A stretch of DNA of 34,622 nucleotides from Filomicrobium sp. (GCA_030665765.1 DAOUZE010000004.1:1-34622), one strand, 5' to 3'. Positions 10,325 to 22,236 are shown, counted from the stretch's first letter. Notes: a model not told the origin generated them from the letters alone. Numbers and translations: made by a program.

Positions 10325-10405
10325 TTTGATCGAACCTCTTACTTAATCTATCCTTCGCGAAGCGCCGCCCGGCGACGTGCTCGCCGCTTGAAATCCATCT
10401 CAGCT

Positions 10406-13375
10406 TCAAACCGACAAGGCCTCTTGAGCGAGTGTCTTCTGCTCGGCGAGGTGTCGGCTCAACAGGCCCGTGGCGGTCGAGGCCGACGCCGGTCGTCCCG
10501 CGTACGCGGCGCGGGTGTTGTTGGCGCCGATATGATCAAGAACCCACTCGAGGTTGGGTTCGATGAAGGTCCAGGAGCCCATGTTCTTCGGCTCTTCCTG
10601 ACACCAGACGAAGTCGTTCGCATTCACGAAGCGATTCAATTCCTGAATGAGCGTTCGAGCCGGGAACGGATACAGCTGCTCGATGCGCAAGACGTAGACA
10701 TCGTTGATCCCGGCTTTCTCGCGTTCGTCAGCAAGGTCGTAGTAAACCTTGCCTGAACACATCACGACGCGACGGATTTCGTTATCCGGCTTCAGGCGGA
10801 ATTCCGATGCTGGGTGGGGCCGCCTCTGGTCAGCGTCGTCCCACAGAATCCGATGGAAGGTCTTGCCGGGACCCATTTCAACAATATTCGAAACGACGCG
10901 CTTGTGGCGCAACAGCGACTTCGGCGTCATCAAGATCAGCGGCTTGCGGAACTTACGATGCAGCTGGCGGCGCAAGGCGTGGAAATAGTTGGAGGGAGTG
11001 GTGCAGTTGGCTACCTGCCAATTGTCTTCCGCACACAGTTGCAAAAAGCGTTCGAGACGTGCCGAGGAGTGCTCTGGCCCTTGTCCTTCGTAACCGTGCG
11101 GCAGGAGGCAAACGAGCCCCGACATGCGCAGCCATTTGCGTTCACCGGACGACAGAAACTGGTCGAACAGAACCTGCGCGCCATTAGCAAAATCACCGAA
11201 CTGGGCTTCCCACAAGACCAGTGCGTTGGGCTCGGCTAGAGAGTACCCGTATTCGAAGCCAAGCACGGCTTCTTCCGAGAGCATCGAGTTGATGACTTCG
11301 TAATGCGCTTGGTCGGGCGAGATATGACGCAGCGGTGTGAAGCGACGCTCGGTCTCTTGATCGATCAGTACGGAATGGCGTTGCGAGAAGGTGCCGCGTT
11401 CACTGTCTTGCCCCGACAAGCGCACAGGGAAGCCCTCGGCGAGCAACGTGCCAAAGGCGAGGTGCTCGGCCATGGCCCAGTCGATGCCCGTGCCGCGCTC
11501 TATCATTTCATGTCGACGTTCAAGTAGACGCTTGACGGTTTTGTGGGCATTAAAGTCACCAGGCACTTTGGTGATGCGGCGACCGAGGTCGCGCAGGATA
11601 TCGAGTTCCACGCCCGTGTTGCCACGGCGGGCTTCATCTTCGGCAAAGCCGATCGATGACCAGCGGCCATCGAGCCAATCGGCCTTGTTGGGCTTGTAGT
11701 AGTCGGCGGCGGAAAACTCACTTTCCAAATGCGCTCGGAAGTCGCTGCGCATTTTGTCAACCTGGTTCTCAGTCAGGATTTGCTCGGCGACGAGGCGTTC
11801 GCCGTAGCGCGTGGCAACAGGCGTATGTTTCTTGATCACCCGGTACATGCGCGGCTGGGTGAACATAGGTTCGTCGGCCTCATTGTGGCCGTACCGGCGA
11901 TAGCAGACCATGTCGATGACGACCGGCTTTTGGAATTTCTGGCGGAATTCGGCAGCAATCTTGGCGACATGAACGACCGATTCTGGATCGTCGCCGTTGA
12001 CGTGGAAGATCGGAGCTTCAACCATCTTGGCGACATCGGTGCAGTAGGGCGAGGAGCGCGAGAATCGGGGATTGGTGGTGAAGCCGATCTGGTTGTTGAT
12101 GATAAAATGTATTGAACCACCAGTGCGGTGGCCCTTGAGACCGGAAAGACCGAAGCACTCTGCAACTACGCCTTGGCCGGCGAAAGCGGCGTCGCCGTGG
12201 ATCAATAGCGGTAGGACGCAGTTGCGCTCCTCGGGATCGCAGGCGTGCTGATCCTGCTTGGCGCGAGTTTTACCAAGAACGACAGGATCAACGATCTCCA
12301 GGTGTGACGGGTTGGCGGTCAGCGAAAGGTGGACGTTGTTGCCGTCGAAAATACGGTCGGAAGAGGCTCCAAGGTGATATTTCACATCCCCCGAGCCTTC
12401 GACATCATCGGGTTTAAACGAACCACCTTTGAACTCGTTGAAGATGGCACGGTGCGGCTTCGCCAACACGTTGGCAAGAACGTTGAGGCGGCCGCGGTGC
12501 GCCATACCGATAATGATCTCTTTCACGCCAAGCTGACCGCCGCGTTTGATGATCTGCTCTAAAGCGGGGACCATTGCTTCGCCGCCGTCGAGCCCGAAAC
12601 GCTTAGTACCAGTGTATTTGACGTCGGCGAACTTTTCGAACGTTTCAGCTTCAATCAGTTTATTGAGGATCGCTTTTTTGCCCTCGACGGTGAAACTGAT
12701 CTCCTTTTCCTCACCCTCGATGCGCTCCTGGATCCAGGACTTTTGCGCCGGGTTCGTTATGTGCGTGAATTCAACGCCGATATGCTGGCAGTAGGTGCGT
12801 CGAAGAATGCCGACGATCTGGCGCATGGTGGCGGTTTCGAGACCTAGAACGCGATCGATAAATATTGGGCGGTCGAGGTCGGCGTCGGTGAAGCCGTAGG
12901 TCTCGTGCTCCAGCTCTCTGTGGATCAAGCGATCGGTGAGGCCGAGCGGATCGAGATCGGCGGCCAGATGGCCCATGGCGCGATAAGCGCGGATCAGCAT
13001 CAACGCGCGAATTGAGTCCTGGATAGCGCGAAAGGAGGCCGCCGGGGACATCTCAACGCCATGCTGGTAGGCGTGCCCGGAGAGCTTACCGTGCAGTTCG
13101 CTGTGCAGTTGTTCGTAATCACCGGTCAGCGCGGCGACCAATTCACCGTTCGTTTCCAGTTGTGTCAGCGGGACCGCCCAAGACGGATTGGATGGTTCGA
13201 TCTCGGACGTGCCAGCACCCTCTTGCAGGCTCTCAAAGAAATGGCGCCACTGATCCGGCACGGAGCCGGGATTGCGTGCATATTGATCTTGCATTTCCTC
13301 GATGTAAGCGGCGTTAGCGCCATCGAGAAAGGAGGTCTGCAGGAAAGACTGGTTGAGCGCTTGGCGGGACATCAA
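10406..13375 (-). CDS. sucA: 2-oxoglutarate dehydrogenase E1 component
   Basis: 989 aa intact ORF; SFLDGANAAYIEEMQDQYARNPGSVPDQWRHFFESL...GMAHRGRLNVLANVLAKPHRAIFNEFKG...VCLLPHGYEGQGPEHSSARLERFLQL. Confidence 0.98.
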   Translation of the reverse strand: MMSRQALNQSFLQTSFLDGANAAYIEEMQDQYARNPGSVPDQWRHFFESLQEGAGTSEIEPSNPSWAVPLTQLETNGELVAALTGDYEQLHSELHGKLSGHAYQHGVEMSPAASFRAIQDSIRALMLIRAYRAMGHLAADLDPLGLTDRLIHRELEHETYGFTDADLDRPIFIDRVLGLETATMRQIVGILRRTYCQHIGVEFTHITNPAQKSWIQERIEGEEKEISFTVEGKKAILNKLIEAETFEKFADVKYTGTKRFGLDGGEAMVPALEQIIKRGGQLGVKEIIIGMAHRGRLNVLANVLAKPHRAIFNEFKGGSFKPDDVEGSGDVKYHLGASSDRIFDGNNVHLSLTANPSHLEIVDPVVLGKTRAKQDQHACDPEERNCVLPLLIHGDAAFAGQGVVAECFGLSGLKGHRTGGSIHFIINNQIGFTTNPRFSRSSPYCTDVAKMVEAPIFHVNGDDPESVVHVAKIAAEFRQKFQKPVVIDMVCYRRYGHNEADEPMFTQPRMYRVIKKHTPVATRYGERLVAEQILTENQVDKMRSDFRAHLESEFSAADYYKPNKADWLDGRWSSIGFAEDEARRGNTGVELDILRDLGRRITKVPGDFNAHKTVKRLLERRHEMIERGTGIDWAMAEHLAFGTLLAEGFPVRLSGQDSERGTFSQRHSVLIDQETERRFTPLRHISPDQAHYEVINSMLSEEAVLGFEYGYSLAEPNALVLWEAQFGDFANGAQVLFDQFLSSGERKWLRMSGLVCLLPHGYEGQGPEHSSARLERFLQLCAEDNWQVANCTTPSNYFHALRRQLHRKFRKPLILMTPKSLLRHKRVVSNIVEMGPGKTFHRILWDDADQRRPHPASEFRLKPDNEIRRVVMCSGKVYYDLADEREKAGINDVYVLRIEQLYPFPARTLIQELNRFVNANDFVWCQEEPKNMGSWTFIEPNLEWVLDHIGANNTRAAYAGRPASASTATGLLSRHLAEQKTLAQEALSV

Positions 13376-13683
13376 TGGTTCCTGTCCGAGAGATTAGAGC
13401 TTTCGTGCCAGTAGGCGGGCACCTCGCGCGAGCTCGCGAAGTGCCTTCGCAACTGCGAACGCACTCGATACTTAGTACACTTCGTCGCAGGGTTTAAGCC
13501 CACCGAAAGTGGCGGATCCGGTGCACGGATCACGAAGAGGTGAGGGCGGTGGCGGCGCGGCTCACCCGACGGCGGCGGCCAGAACAGCCGCAGCCATTGG
13601 CAAAGTCGGGATCCGCGCCTTCAGCCTGCAGAATAATGCTCTGTCGAGGAAAACGACCGAGTTTGGCGCCCGGCTCAATCCTG

Positions 13684-13953
13684 TCATGGTTCGTCATCCG
13701 ACTTATCGTGCTGTTCTTCCAGCTTTTCCTTATGATAGTGGAGTTCCTGGCTCTTGGCCTCAGCAGCCTCCAGTGCGGCTCGAAACGAGGCGATCTCGGC
13801 GTTCTTGGCGCGGATTTCAGCCTCGACGGCTGCGATCTGGCTGCGGAAAAGCAGCATCATACTCTCACGACCGATGGGTATGTCTCCCTGCAATTTGGAG
13901 CTTAAGACGTTGAAGGCAAATCCAATATTGCATTGCCTTTGTGACAAGCTCAT
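13684..13953 (-). CDS. Hypothetical small coiled-coil protein
   Basis: 89 aa; RSQIAAVEAEIRAKNAEIASFRAALEAAEAKSQELHYHKEKLEEQHDKSDDEP gives a strongly heptad-like, charged C-terminal half. No family recognised. Confidence 0.4.
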   Translation of the reverse strand: MSLSQRQCNIGFAFNVLSSKLQGDIPIGRESMMLLFRSQIAAVEAEIRAKNAEIASFRAALEAAEAKSQELHYHKEKLEEQHDKSDDEP

Positions 13954-14016
13954 CGACGAATATCAAACCTCCGAGCCGGGGCGCGTCATACCAAGGCAGA
14001 AGGCTGTAAGGGACAA

Positions 14017-14784
14017 TCAAAGGTTGCCGATCAACTGCCTGATCGCGAGATCGGCGTCGGCGGGAAGTGAGAATTCGATCCGCAAATCACTGACGGTAAT
14101 GTCTGTGGCGGGACCAAAATGCGCGATCGCCGACACAAGTGACAACACCTTGTCGCCGAACCTGATTTTCGTCGGGATGAAGGGATGCGAAGCGCAGATG
14201 CCATGGTTCGCCGCTTGAAATACCGGAGCCGCCTTCAGGCCATCCATCAGTTCGGCAAGCTTGGGATCCCCACCGCTGGCGTTCAGTTCCGTCTGTAGCC
14301 GCGTGAGAAGATGATGGGCGACTTCGGGCCAGTTGCCGAAACTCTCCGTCAGCTCCGGATGATCCGAGATCATCTTCAGTATGTTGATCGGCGCCGGGCC
14401 GGCGCTCAAGCCGAAGATCGCCTCGCAGGAGGCGTTTGAATCGAGCAGGTTCCAATAGCGGTAGATTAGCACTGCAGGGTAAGGCATGTGCCGATCAAGC
14501 ATGAGATCAAGCGCCGCGCGAACATCCCGGAGGGCGGTGTCGTCAAGTGAGCTCTTCCGGTACTGGGGGCGAAGCCCGCTGCATTGAGTATGTTGTTGCG
14601 TTCAGCAAGCGGCATGCTCATGGCGTCGGCCAAAACAAGAACCATCGGGCGGCTCGGCTGCGCGCGTCCGGATTCCAAGAAAGAGATATGTCTTTGCGAG
14701 ACGTTGGCGGCGAGGGCGAGATGCAGCTGGCTCATTCCGCGACGGCCCCGCCAATCGCGCAGGCACTCCCCGAACGTCGTCTAT
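14017..14784 (-). pseudogene. HTH (XRE) transcriptional regulator with MmyB-like ligand-binding domain, degraded
   Basis: FGECLRDWRGRRGMSQLHLALAANVSQRHISFLESGRAQPSRPMVLVLADAMSMPLAERNNILNAAGFAP | (frameshift at C5, 14565-14569) | YRKSSLDDTALRDVRAALDLMLDRHMPYPAVLIYRYWNLLDSNAS...; the expected start ATG reads ATAG at 14781-14784. Repairing two single-base lesions yields a 255-aa ORF ending at 14017. Confidence 0.75.
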
Positions 14785-14915
14785 GTCGGCGTGGTCATGG
14801 CTCTATCACAGCCTTTGTCGGTGCGGGCGCAATTACCTGGAAGGTAATTGTTGGAGTGTCCGGCACACCCTAGATGCCGATGTCATCATCGATCGCAACT
14901 TAGAGGACCCCAAAC

Positions 14916-15315
14916 ATGATCGAAGTGGTGACCGCCGTGCTAGTGCTTTTTATTGTTCAGACCTTATCTTCCCCCGGCAATCCAGTACCTGGGTGAGGAT
15001 GGCTCGCTTGCTTTCCGTTCCGCTGTCGCGCTTGGTCCGTGCGATGCCCCGCCACCGATGCCTGCCATGGCGGGGCGCGCGCAGCGGGCCCTGCGTAACA
15101 TGATGGAAGCGATGTTCGTATTCGTACCGCTGGCGTTACTAGCGATCGTTTCGGGTAAGGACCAGGGCCTCGCCATGACCGCAGCGCTAACATTCTTAGG
15201 GGCCAGGGTAGCTTATCTTCCCGCGTATATGTCGGGTATTGTCGGTGTCAGGTCGCTGATCTGGGGTGTCGGCGCCGCCGGGCTCGCGATGATGGCGATC
15301 GCGCTATTGGAATGA
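14916..15315 (+). pseudogene. MAPEG family membrane protein, frameshifted near 14964
   Basis: ATG 14916 MIEVVTAVLVLFIVQT then, after dropping one T of the TT at 14964-14965, YLPPAIQYLGEDGSLAFRSAVALGPCDAPPPMPAMAGRAQRALRNMMEAMFVFVPLALLAIVSG...; restored length 132 aa. Confidence 0.75.
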
Positions 15316-15382
15316 CGCTCAACAAGTATGGCGCGGAGCCGAGGCCTCCGCGCCATTCTCCGTCATTCCAGGAGCTCGGCAC

Positions 15383-16285
15383 TCAGCCCTTCAGAACCTC
15401 GGCCAGGGTTTTGCCGAGGCGGGCGGGTGAGGGTGAGACACGGATGCCGGCGGCTTCCATCGCTGCAATCTTGGAATCGGCTCCGCCCTTGCCGCCGGAG
15501 ATAACGGCACCGGCGTGGCCCATGGTGCGGCCTGGAGGTGCTGTACGTCCGGCGATGAAGCCAGCCATCGGTTTCTTACGTCCCTTGGCGGCCTGCTCGG
15601 TGAGCCAGGCGGCAGCGTCTTCTTCAGCCGAGCCACCGATCTCACCAATCATGATGATCGATTCTGTTTCCGGGTCGTCGAGGAACAAATCGAGCATGTC
15701 GATGAACTCGGTGCCCTTGACGGGGTCACCGCCAATGCCGACCGCCGTCGACTGGCCGAGGCCTTCGTTGGTGGTCTGGAACACCGCCTCATACGTGAGC
15801 GTGCCGGAGCGCGAGAGGATGCCGACCGAGCCCTTCTTGAAAATCGAGCCCGGCATGATGCCAATCTTGCACTCGTTCGGAGTCAGGACGCCTGGGCAGT
15901 TGGGTCCGATGAGGCGCGAGTTTGCGTCATCGAGACGGGCCTTCACCTTGACCATGTCCATAACGGGCACGCCCTCGGTGATGCAGACGATGAGCGCGAT
16001 CTCGGCGTCGATAGCTTCGATGATCGCGGCGGCCGCACCGGCGGGCGGTACATAGACAACGGAGGCGTTGGCGCCGGTGGCCTCCTTACCTTCCTTGACG
16101 GTGGCGAAGATCGGCAACTTATGGCCGGCGGAGCCTTCCCAGGTTGCGCCGCCCTTCTTGGGGTGGATACCGCCGACCATCTGCGTGCCGTGATAGGCGA
16201 GCGCCTGCTCGGTGTGGAAAGTGCCGGTCTTGCCGGTGAGGCCTTGGACAAGGACCTTGGTGTCTTTGTTGACGAGTATGGACAT
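15383..16285 (-). CDS. sucD: Succinyl-CoA synthetase alpha subunit
   Basis: [46 protein letters not shown]...[20 protein letters not shown]...[13 protein letters not shown]. Confidence 0.97.
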   Translation of the reverse strand: MSILVNKDTKVLVQGLTGKTGTFHTEQALAYHGTQMVGGIHPKKGGATWEGSAGHKLPIFATVKEGKEATGANASVVYVPPAGAAAAIIEAIDAEIALIVCITEGVPVMDMVKVKARLDDANSRLIGPNCPGVLTPNECKIGIMPGSIFKKGSVGILSRSGTLTYEAVFQTTNEGLGQSTAVGIGGDPVKGTEFIDMLDLFLDDPETESIIMIGEIGGSAEEDAAAWLTEQAAKGRKKPMAGFIAGRTAPPGRTMGHAGAVISGGKGGADSKIAAMEAAGIRVSPSPARLGKTLAEVLKG

Positions 16286-16291
16286 GCTTTC

Positions 16292-17488
<1,197 letters not shown>

Positions 17489-17693
17489 CGTCTTCTCACC
17501 GTTGTCTCGATGCCAGATCCATTTGTGTCGGTAATCCAGCCGCAACCTTCAGAAATGCGTCGACCCAGTCACCCCGGCCCGCAGCCCACTCTTGGCATAC
17601 AGTGCTCCAAGCGTGGACTGCTCTCGTCTAGCTGTTGGGGTGAGCCTCAGCCATAAGAAAACGGCGCACTCGACGCGCGCCACGATCGCTTGT

Positions 17694-18770
<1,077 letters not shown>

Positions 18771-18859
18771 TTAAGCTTTGCTAGACCGAAAAATGGGCGC
18801 GTTCAAGCAAGCCGAGGGGCGATGAAACGAAAGTGGTGGGGTGATCGGGGCGTTTAATC

Positions 18860-20011
18860 TCACATCCGCGCTAGTGGATCTAGGCCACCGGTGCGCTCGG
18901 TACGCGATTCCAAATAGTCTTGCGACCGCATTTCAATCAGTCTGGAAGCCGTGCGTTCGAAAAGCTCTGAGCCGTCACCGGCCACGTAAAGTAAGTCGGG
19001 CTCGCTTTGTGCTGACGCGATTAGACCGACCTTATTATCGTAGAGCGCATCAACAAGGTTGATGAAGCGGCGCGCCTCGTTTCGTTTGGCCGGAGTCAAA
19101 ACCGGGATTTCATCAATCAGCACGGTATGAAAGGCGTGCGCCACGTGAAGGTAGTCGCGCGGGCCCAGCGGACGGGCACACAAGTCATCGAATCCGAAAC
19201 GCGCTACTCCCCTGGTCGCCATCGGGACGTAGACATGCCGGCCCAAGACTTCGAGTGACATTGGCAGCGGTTTTGCCGCATGGCCAGTAAGCCGTGTCCA
19301 GTGGTCGTCGAGTTCCCTCTTGGCCGCTGCATCGGCTGGCGAGAAGTAGAGTGGGTAGCCGGCCAGCTTCTCAAGTCGGAAGTCTTTGCCGGAGGCCAGT
19401 TCAACGACGTCCATATAGTCTTCAATGAGATCGATGAAGGGTAGAAACAGCTGTCGGTTGAGCCCGTTGCGGTAAAGTTCGCTGGGGTGAGCGTTGGATG
19501 TTGCAACGACCGCAACACCCTGCTTGAAGAGCACGGCGAAGAGCCGTCCGAGAATCATAGCGTCGGCGATATCGGTGACGTGCATTTCGTCGAAGCAAAG
19601 TAGCTTCGCTGTCTGTGCGATTTCTGCCGCGACAATCGGGATCGGATCTCCGGGAACCGCCTTGCGAGCGCGGCCGATGCGGTCGTGAACCTCCGCCATG
19701 AACTCATGGAAGTGATGACGCACCTTGGGGGCGAAATCGACCTCGGCGTGGAACAGGTCCATCAGCATGGTCTTGCCGCGACCGACGCCGCCGTGAATAT
19801 AGAGACCGCGCGGAGGCGGAACAGGTTTTCTTTTAAAGAAAACAAACAGGCGAGAAGATGCCGGCCGGTACTCGGTGAGGCGCGCGGCGACGTTGTCGAG
19901 ATGGGTGACAATCTCGGCTTGCTCGACGTTCGGCTCGATTTCGCCTGATGCGACCTTCGCCAAATAGGTCTGCATCACCTTCGATCGACCACTACCGCCC
20001 TTCAAAGCCAT
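18860..20011 (-). CDS. zapE: Cell division protein ZapE / AFG1-like ATPase
   Basis: MALKGGSGRSKVMQTYLAKVASGEI...PPRGLYIHGGVGRGKTMLMDLFHAEV (Walker A) ...LLCFDEMHVTDIADAMILGRLF (Walker B). Confidence 0.93.
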   Translation of the reverse strand: MALKGGSGRSKVMQTYLAKVASGEIEPNVEQAEIVTHLDNVAARLTEYRPASSRLFVFFKRKPVPPPRGLYIHGGVGRGKTMLMDLFHAEVDFAPKVRHHFHEFMAEVHDRIGRARKAVPGDPIPIVAAEIAQTAKLLCFDEMHVTDIADAMILGRLFAVLFKQGVAVVATSNAHPSELYRNGLNRQLFLPFIDLIEDYMDVVELASGKDFRLEKLAGYPLYFSPADAAAKRELDDHWTRLTGHAAKPLPMSLEVLGRHVYVPMATRGVARFGFDDLCARPLGPRDYLHVAHAFHTVLIDEIPVLTPAKRNEARRFINLVDALYDNKVGLIASAQSEPDLLYVAGDGSELFERTASRLIEMRSQDYLESRTERTGGLDPLARM

Positions 20012-20369
20012 GCGTACCCCCGTTTCACCATGCACCATGTCGCATCTGCGCAGACGTCACCGCATTGCTCCCATGCAAAAACCGCGCAGCTTCGAGCGCC
20101 CTGCGGACAGCGGGGGTGGCTAATCCAAAGCGAAAAACGTCTCCATATCAGTGTCCTATGTTTGCACCCCAAACCGTATCGACTTTGGTAGGTATCTGCC
20201 TGCCACATCCACAGCGTCAATTTCGTTCAAGTTCTCGCCAACGACTCCGGTGTATTGTGCGTAGCAACATCATGTCCACATAAGCGGACACAAGCGAACC
20301 GCAGCATCCTCGATAAAACACGGAGCCGGTTTCCACGTCACTTAACGTCAATCGAAATCCAGAGCAGAG

Positions 20370-20957
20370 GTGAAGTTCATGAGCGAGCAACCGTTCTGGG
20401 GAGGCACAATTCGAAAGCTTTGGCCGTCGGAAAGCGATAAGTTCCGCGACCACCTGCTGAGACTCGACAAGGACAGCCGGCGTATGCGCTTTGCCCACGC
20501 CGTCTCAGACAACTTCATAGATGACTACGCTGGCCGCATGAATGAAATGGGCGCCATCGTTTATGGCTATCTTGAAGGCGGCGAAGTGCGAGCGGTTGCC
20601 GAATTGAAAAAGCTTGGCGACACATGGGGGCAGGAAGCCGAAGCGGCTTTCTCCGTCGAGCCCGGCTATCAAGAAAAGGGAATAGGAACGGAGTTGATGG
20701 GACGCGTTATTCGCGCGGGGCGAAACAGAAGCGTCAATCATCTCTATATGAGCTGCCTTGCAGAAAACCGAAAGATGCAAGCCATCGCACGCAAGCATGA
20801 AGCCGACCTTCGCTTTGAATACGGCGAAGTCATTGGTGAAATTGTTCCAATCGATCCGAACTACTTCTCCATCCTCGCAGAAGCGATGGACGACCGCGTA
20901 GGTTATCTGCTGGCGGTCCTGGACGTAAGTCGGGAGCGCACAAAAAAAGCGGCCTGA
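20370..20957 (+). CDS. GNAT family N-acetyltransferase (start GTG 20370 or ATG 20379)
   Basis: AELKKLGDTWGQEAEAAFSVEPGYQEKGIGTELMGRVIRAGRNRSVNHLYMSCLAENRKMQAIARKHEADLRFEYGEV: acetyl-CoA binding Q-x-x-G-x-G/A signature. Confidence 0.85.
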   Translation: MKFMSEQPFWGGTIRKLWPSESDKFRDHLLRLDKDSRRMRFAHAVSDNFIDDYAGRMNEMGAIVYGYLEGGEVRAVAELKKLGDTWGQEAEAAFSVEPGYQEKGIGTELMGRVIRAGRNRSVNHLYMSCLAENRKMQAIARKHEADLRFEYGEVIGEIVPIDPNYFSILAEAMDDRVGYLLAVLDVSRERTKKAA

Positions 20958-21045
20958 ACTGCACACGACACTTGGCGACAAAAACGGAGTGGCAACCACT
21001 CCTATTAGATCCCCGAGTGCGGCTTATAAAGTATCGCGCAAACAG

Positions 21046-21091
21046 AGCGCGGCGGATTAGATGCGTCAGTATCTATTCGCCGCGCTTTTTT
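21046..21091 (+). terminator. Rho-independent terminator-like hairpin
   Basis: AGCGCGGCG (21046-21054) pairs perfectly with CGCCGCGCT (21078-21086), with an inner TAGAT/ATCTA stem, followed by TTTTTTGTTTT. Confidence 0.8.
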
Positions 21092-21453
21092 GTTTTGCCG
21101 TTTCGCCTTCGGGCATTCGTTCGCTCGAAAACATCGGAAACGTTATCGACAAATGCGACTCCAAAATTTGCACTTCAGTGCATCGCTATTTTTGAGTCCG
21201 CTGCAACAAAAATGAAACGTAACGACGTCGCAGCTGCGCATTGCCAGATTCAATTCCAATGTTGGCGCGAACGCTTACCCATCTCTAAACACTCAAAATT
21301 GAGTCTTTACTGCAACAGAATTGAGGGCACTCCAATCTTTTTCACCTGCCAATTCTTTTTTTATGTCAACAAACTCCTTCAAATTGTTCAAAGTTTTTTT
21401 GGGTAGAACGTGATTCGCACAAACACCCCCTGGAAAAATTGGAGATGAAGACA

Positions 21454-21921
21454 ATGGCAACCACCAAGACGAAGAAAAGCACTGCTAAAACCACTAAGCC
21501 GCGGAAGGCAAAAGCTCCGGCGAAAACCGCCGCCGCTGCTGCTGCAAAACCCGCTGCTAAGACTGCTGCTCCCGCAAAGAGAGCTGCTGCTAAGAAGCCG
21601 GCCGCCCGCAAGACAACCAAGACCACGGCATCCGCTTCCGCTCGTTCGAAAGCACCGGGCCGCGCAGCAAAGAAACCCGTTGCGAAGAAGCCAGCTGCGA
21701 AGAAACTTGCTGCTAAGAAGCCAGTCGCGAAGAAGGCTGCTGCAAAGAAGCCAGTCGCGAGGAAGGCTGCTGCTAAAAAGCCTGTCGCTAAGAAGGCCGT
21801 CGCCAAAAAGCCCGTCGCTAAAAAAGCTGTAGCTAAGAAGGCTATCGCCAAGAAGCCTGCTGCTAAAAAGCCTGCCGCGAAGAAGACCGTCCGCAAGACG
21901 ACTGCTCGCAAGGCAAAGTAA
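21454..21921 (+). CDS. Histone H1-like, Ala/Lys/Pro-rich DNA-binding protein
   Basis: MATTKTKKSTAKTTKPRKAKAPAKTAAAAAAKPAAK...PVAKKAVAKKPVAKKAVAKKAIAKKPAAKKPAAKKTVRKTTARKAK; GGAG ribosome-binding-like site 5' of ATG 21454. Confidence 0.9.
   Translation: MATTKTKKSTAKTTKPRKAKAPAKTAAAAAAKPAAKTAAPAKRAAAKKPAARKTTKTTASASARSKAPGRAAKKPVAKKPAAKKLAAKKPVAKKAAAKKPVARKAAAKKPVAKKAVAKKPVAKKAVAKKAIAKKPAAKKPAAKKTVRKTTARKAK
21661..21885 (+). repeat. 15 consecutive degenerate 15-nt units encoding (P/A/L/R)-x-A-K/R-K pentapeptides
   Basis: Translation RAAKK PVAKK PAAKK LAAKK PVAKK AAAKK PVARK AAAKK PVAKK AVAKK PVAKK AVAKK AIAKK PAAKK PAAKK. Confidence 0.9.
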
Positions 21922-22134
21922 CTAGCAATCGTTTAAGCGTAGCCAGAAAACGGGTTTTCGCCATTCGTCGGCGATGCCCAGAAGAGCAGTCTATACAGGG
22001 TCGCTTATCAGGTCTGAAAGCCCAAATCGAGCTTCAGCGCCAACCATCAACTCAATAAACAAGCGGTCCAGAAGACATCGCCCAATCCGCATAGGTACGT
22101 AAGCGTTTCACGCGGAGGGCTCAAAAATCCCCCT

Positions 22135-22180
22135 AAAGGATCGGACGAGCTTTTGAGCTTGCCCGGTCCTTTGTTTTATT
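22135..22180 (+). terminator. Rho-independent terminator-like hairpin downstream of the H1-like gene
   Basis: AAAGGATCGG (22135-22144) pairs with CCGGTCCTTT (22163-22172, one mismatch) followed by the T-rich GTTTTATTT. Confidence 0.6.
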
Positions 22181-22236
22181 TGCGGCTCATTCGTCCAAGC
22201 CCGTCGCCTAAACCGGCAGTCAACTGCGGTTTGCCA

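Noticed and set aside
13425-13475. GC-rich palindrome CGCGAGCTCGCG upstream of sucA
   Set aside because: Short palindrome expected by chance in GC-rich DNA; no T-tract or known operator.
20024-20160. Minus-strand fragment RFGLATPAVRRALEAARFLHGSNAVTSAQMRHGAW upstream of zapE
   Set aside because: Looks protein-like but has an in-frame stop just upstream and no start; could be a gene remnant, too short to assign.
21366-21911. 181-aa minus-strand ORF rich in FLATAFLATGF repeats
   Set aside because: Exact antisense of the Lys/Ala repeat of the H1-like gene; hydrophobic repeats are a translation artefact.
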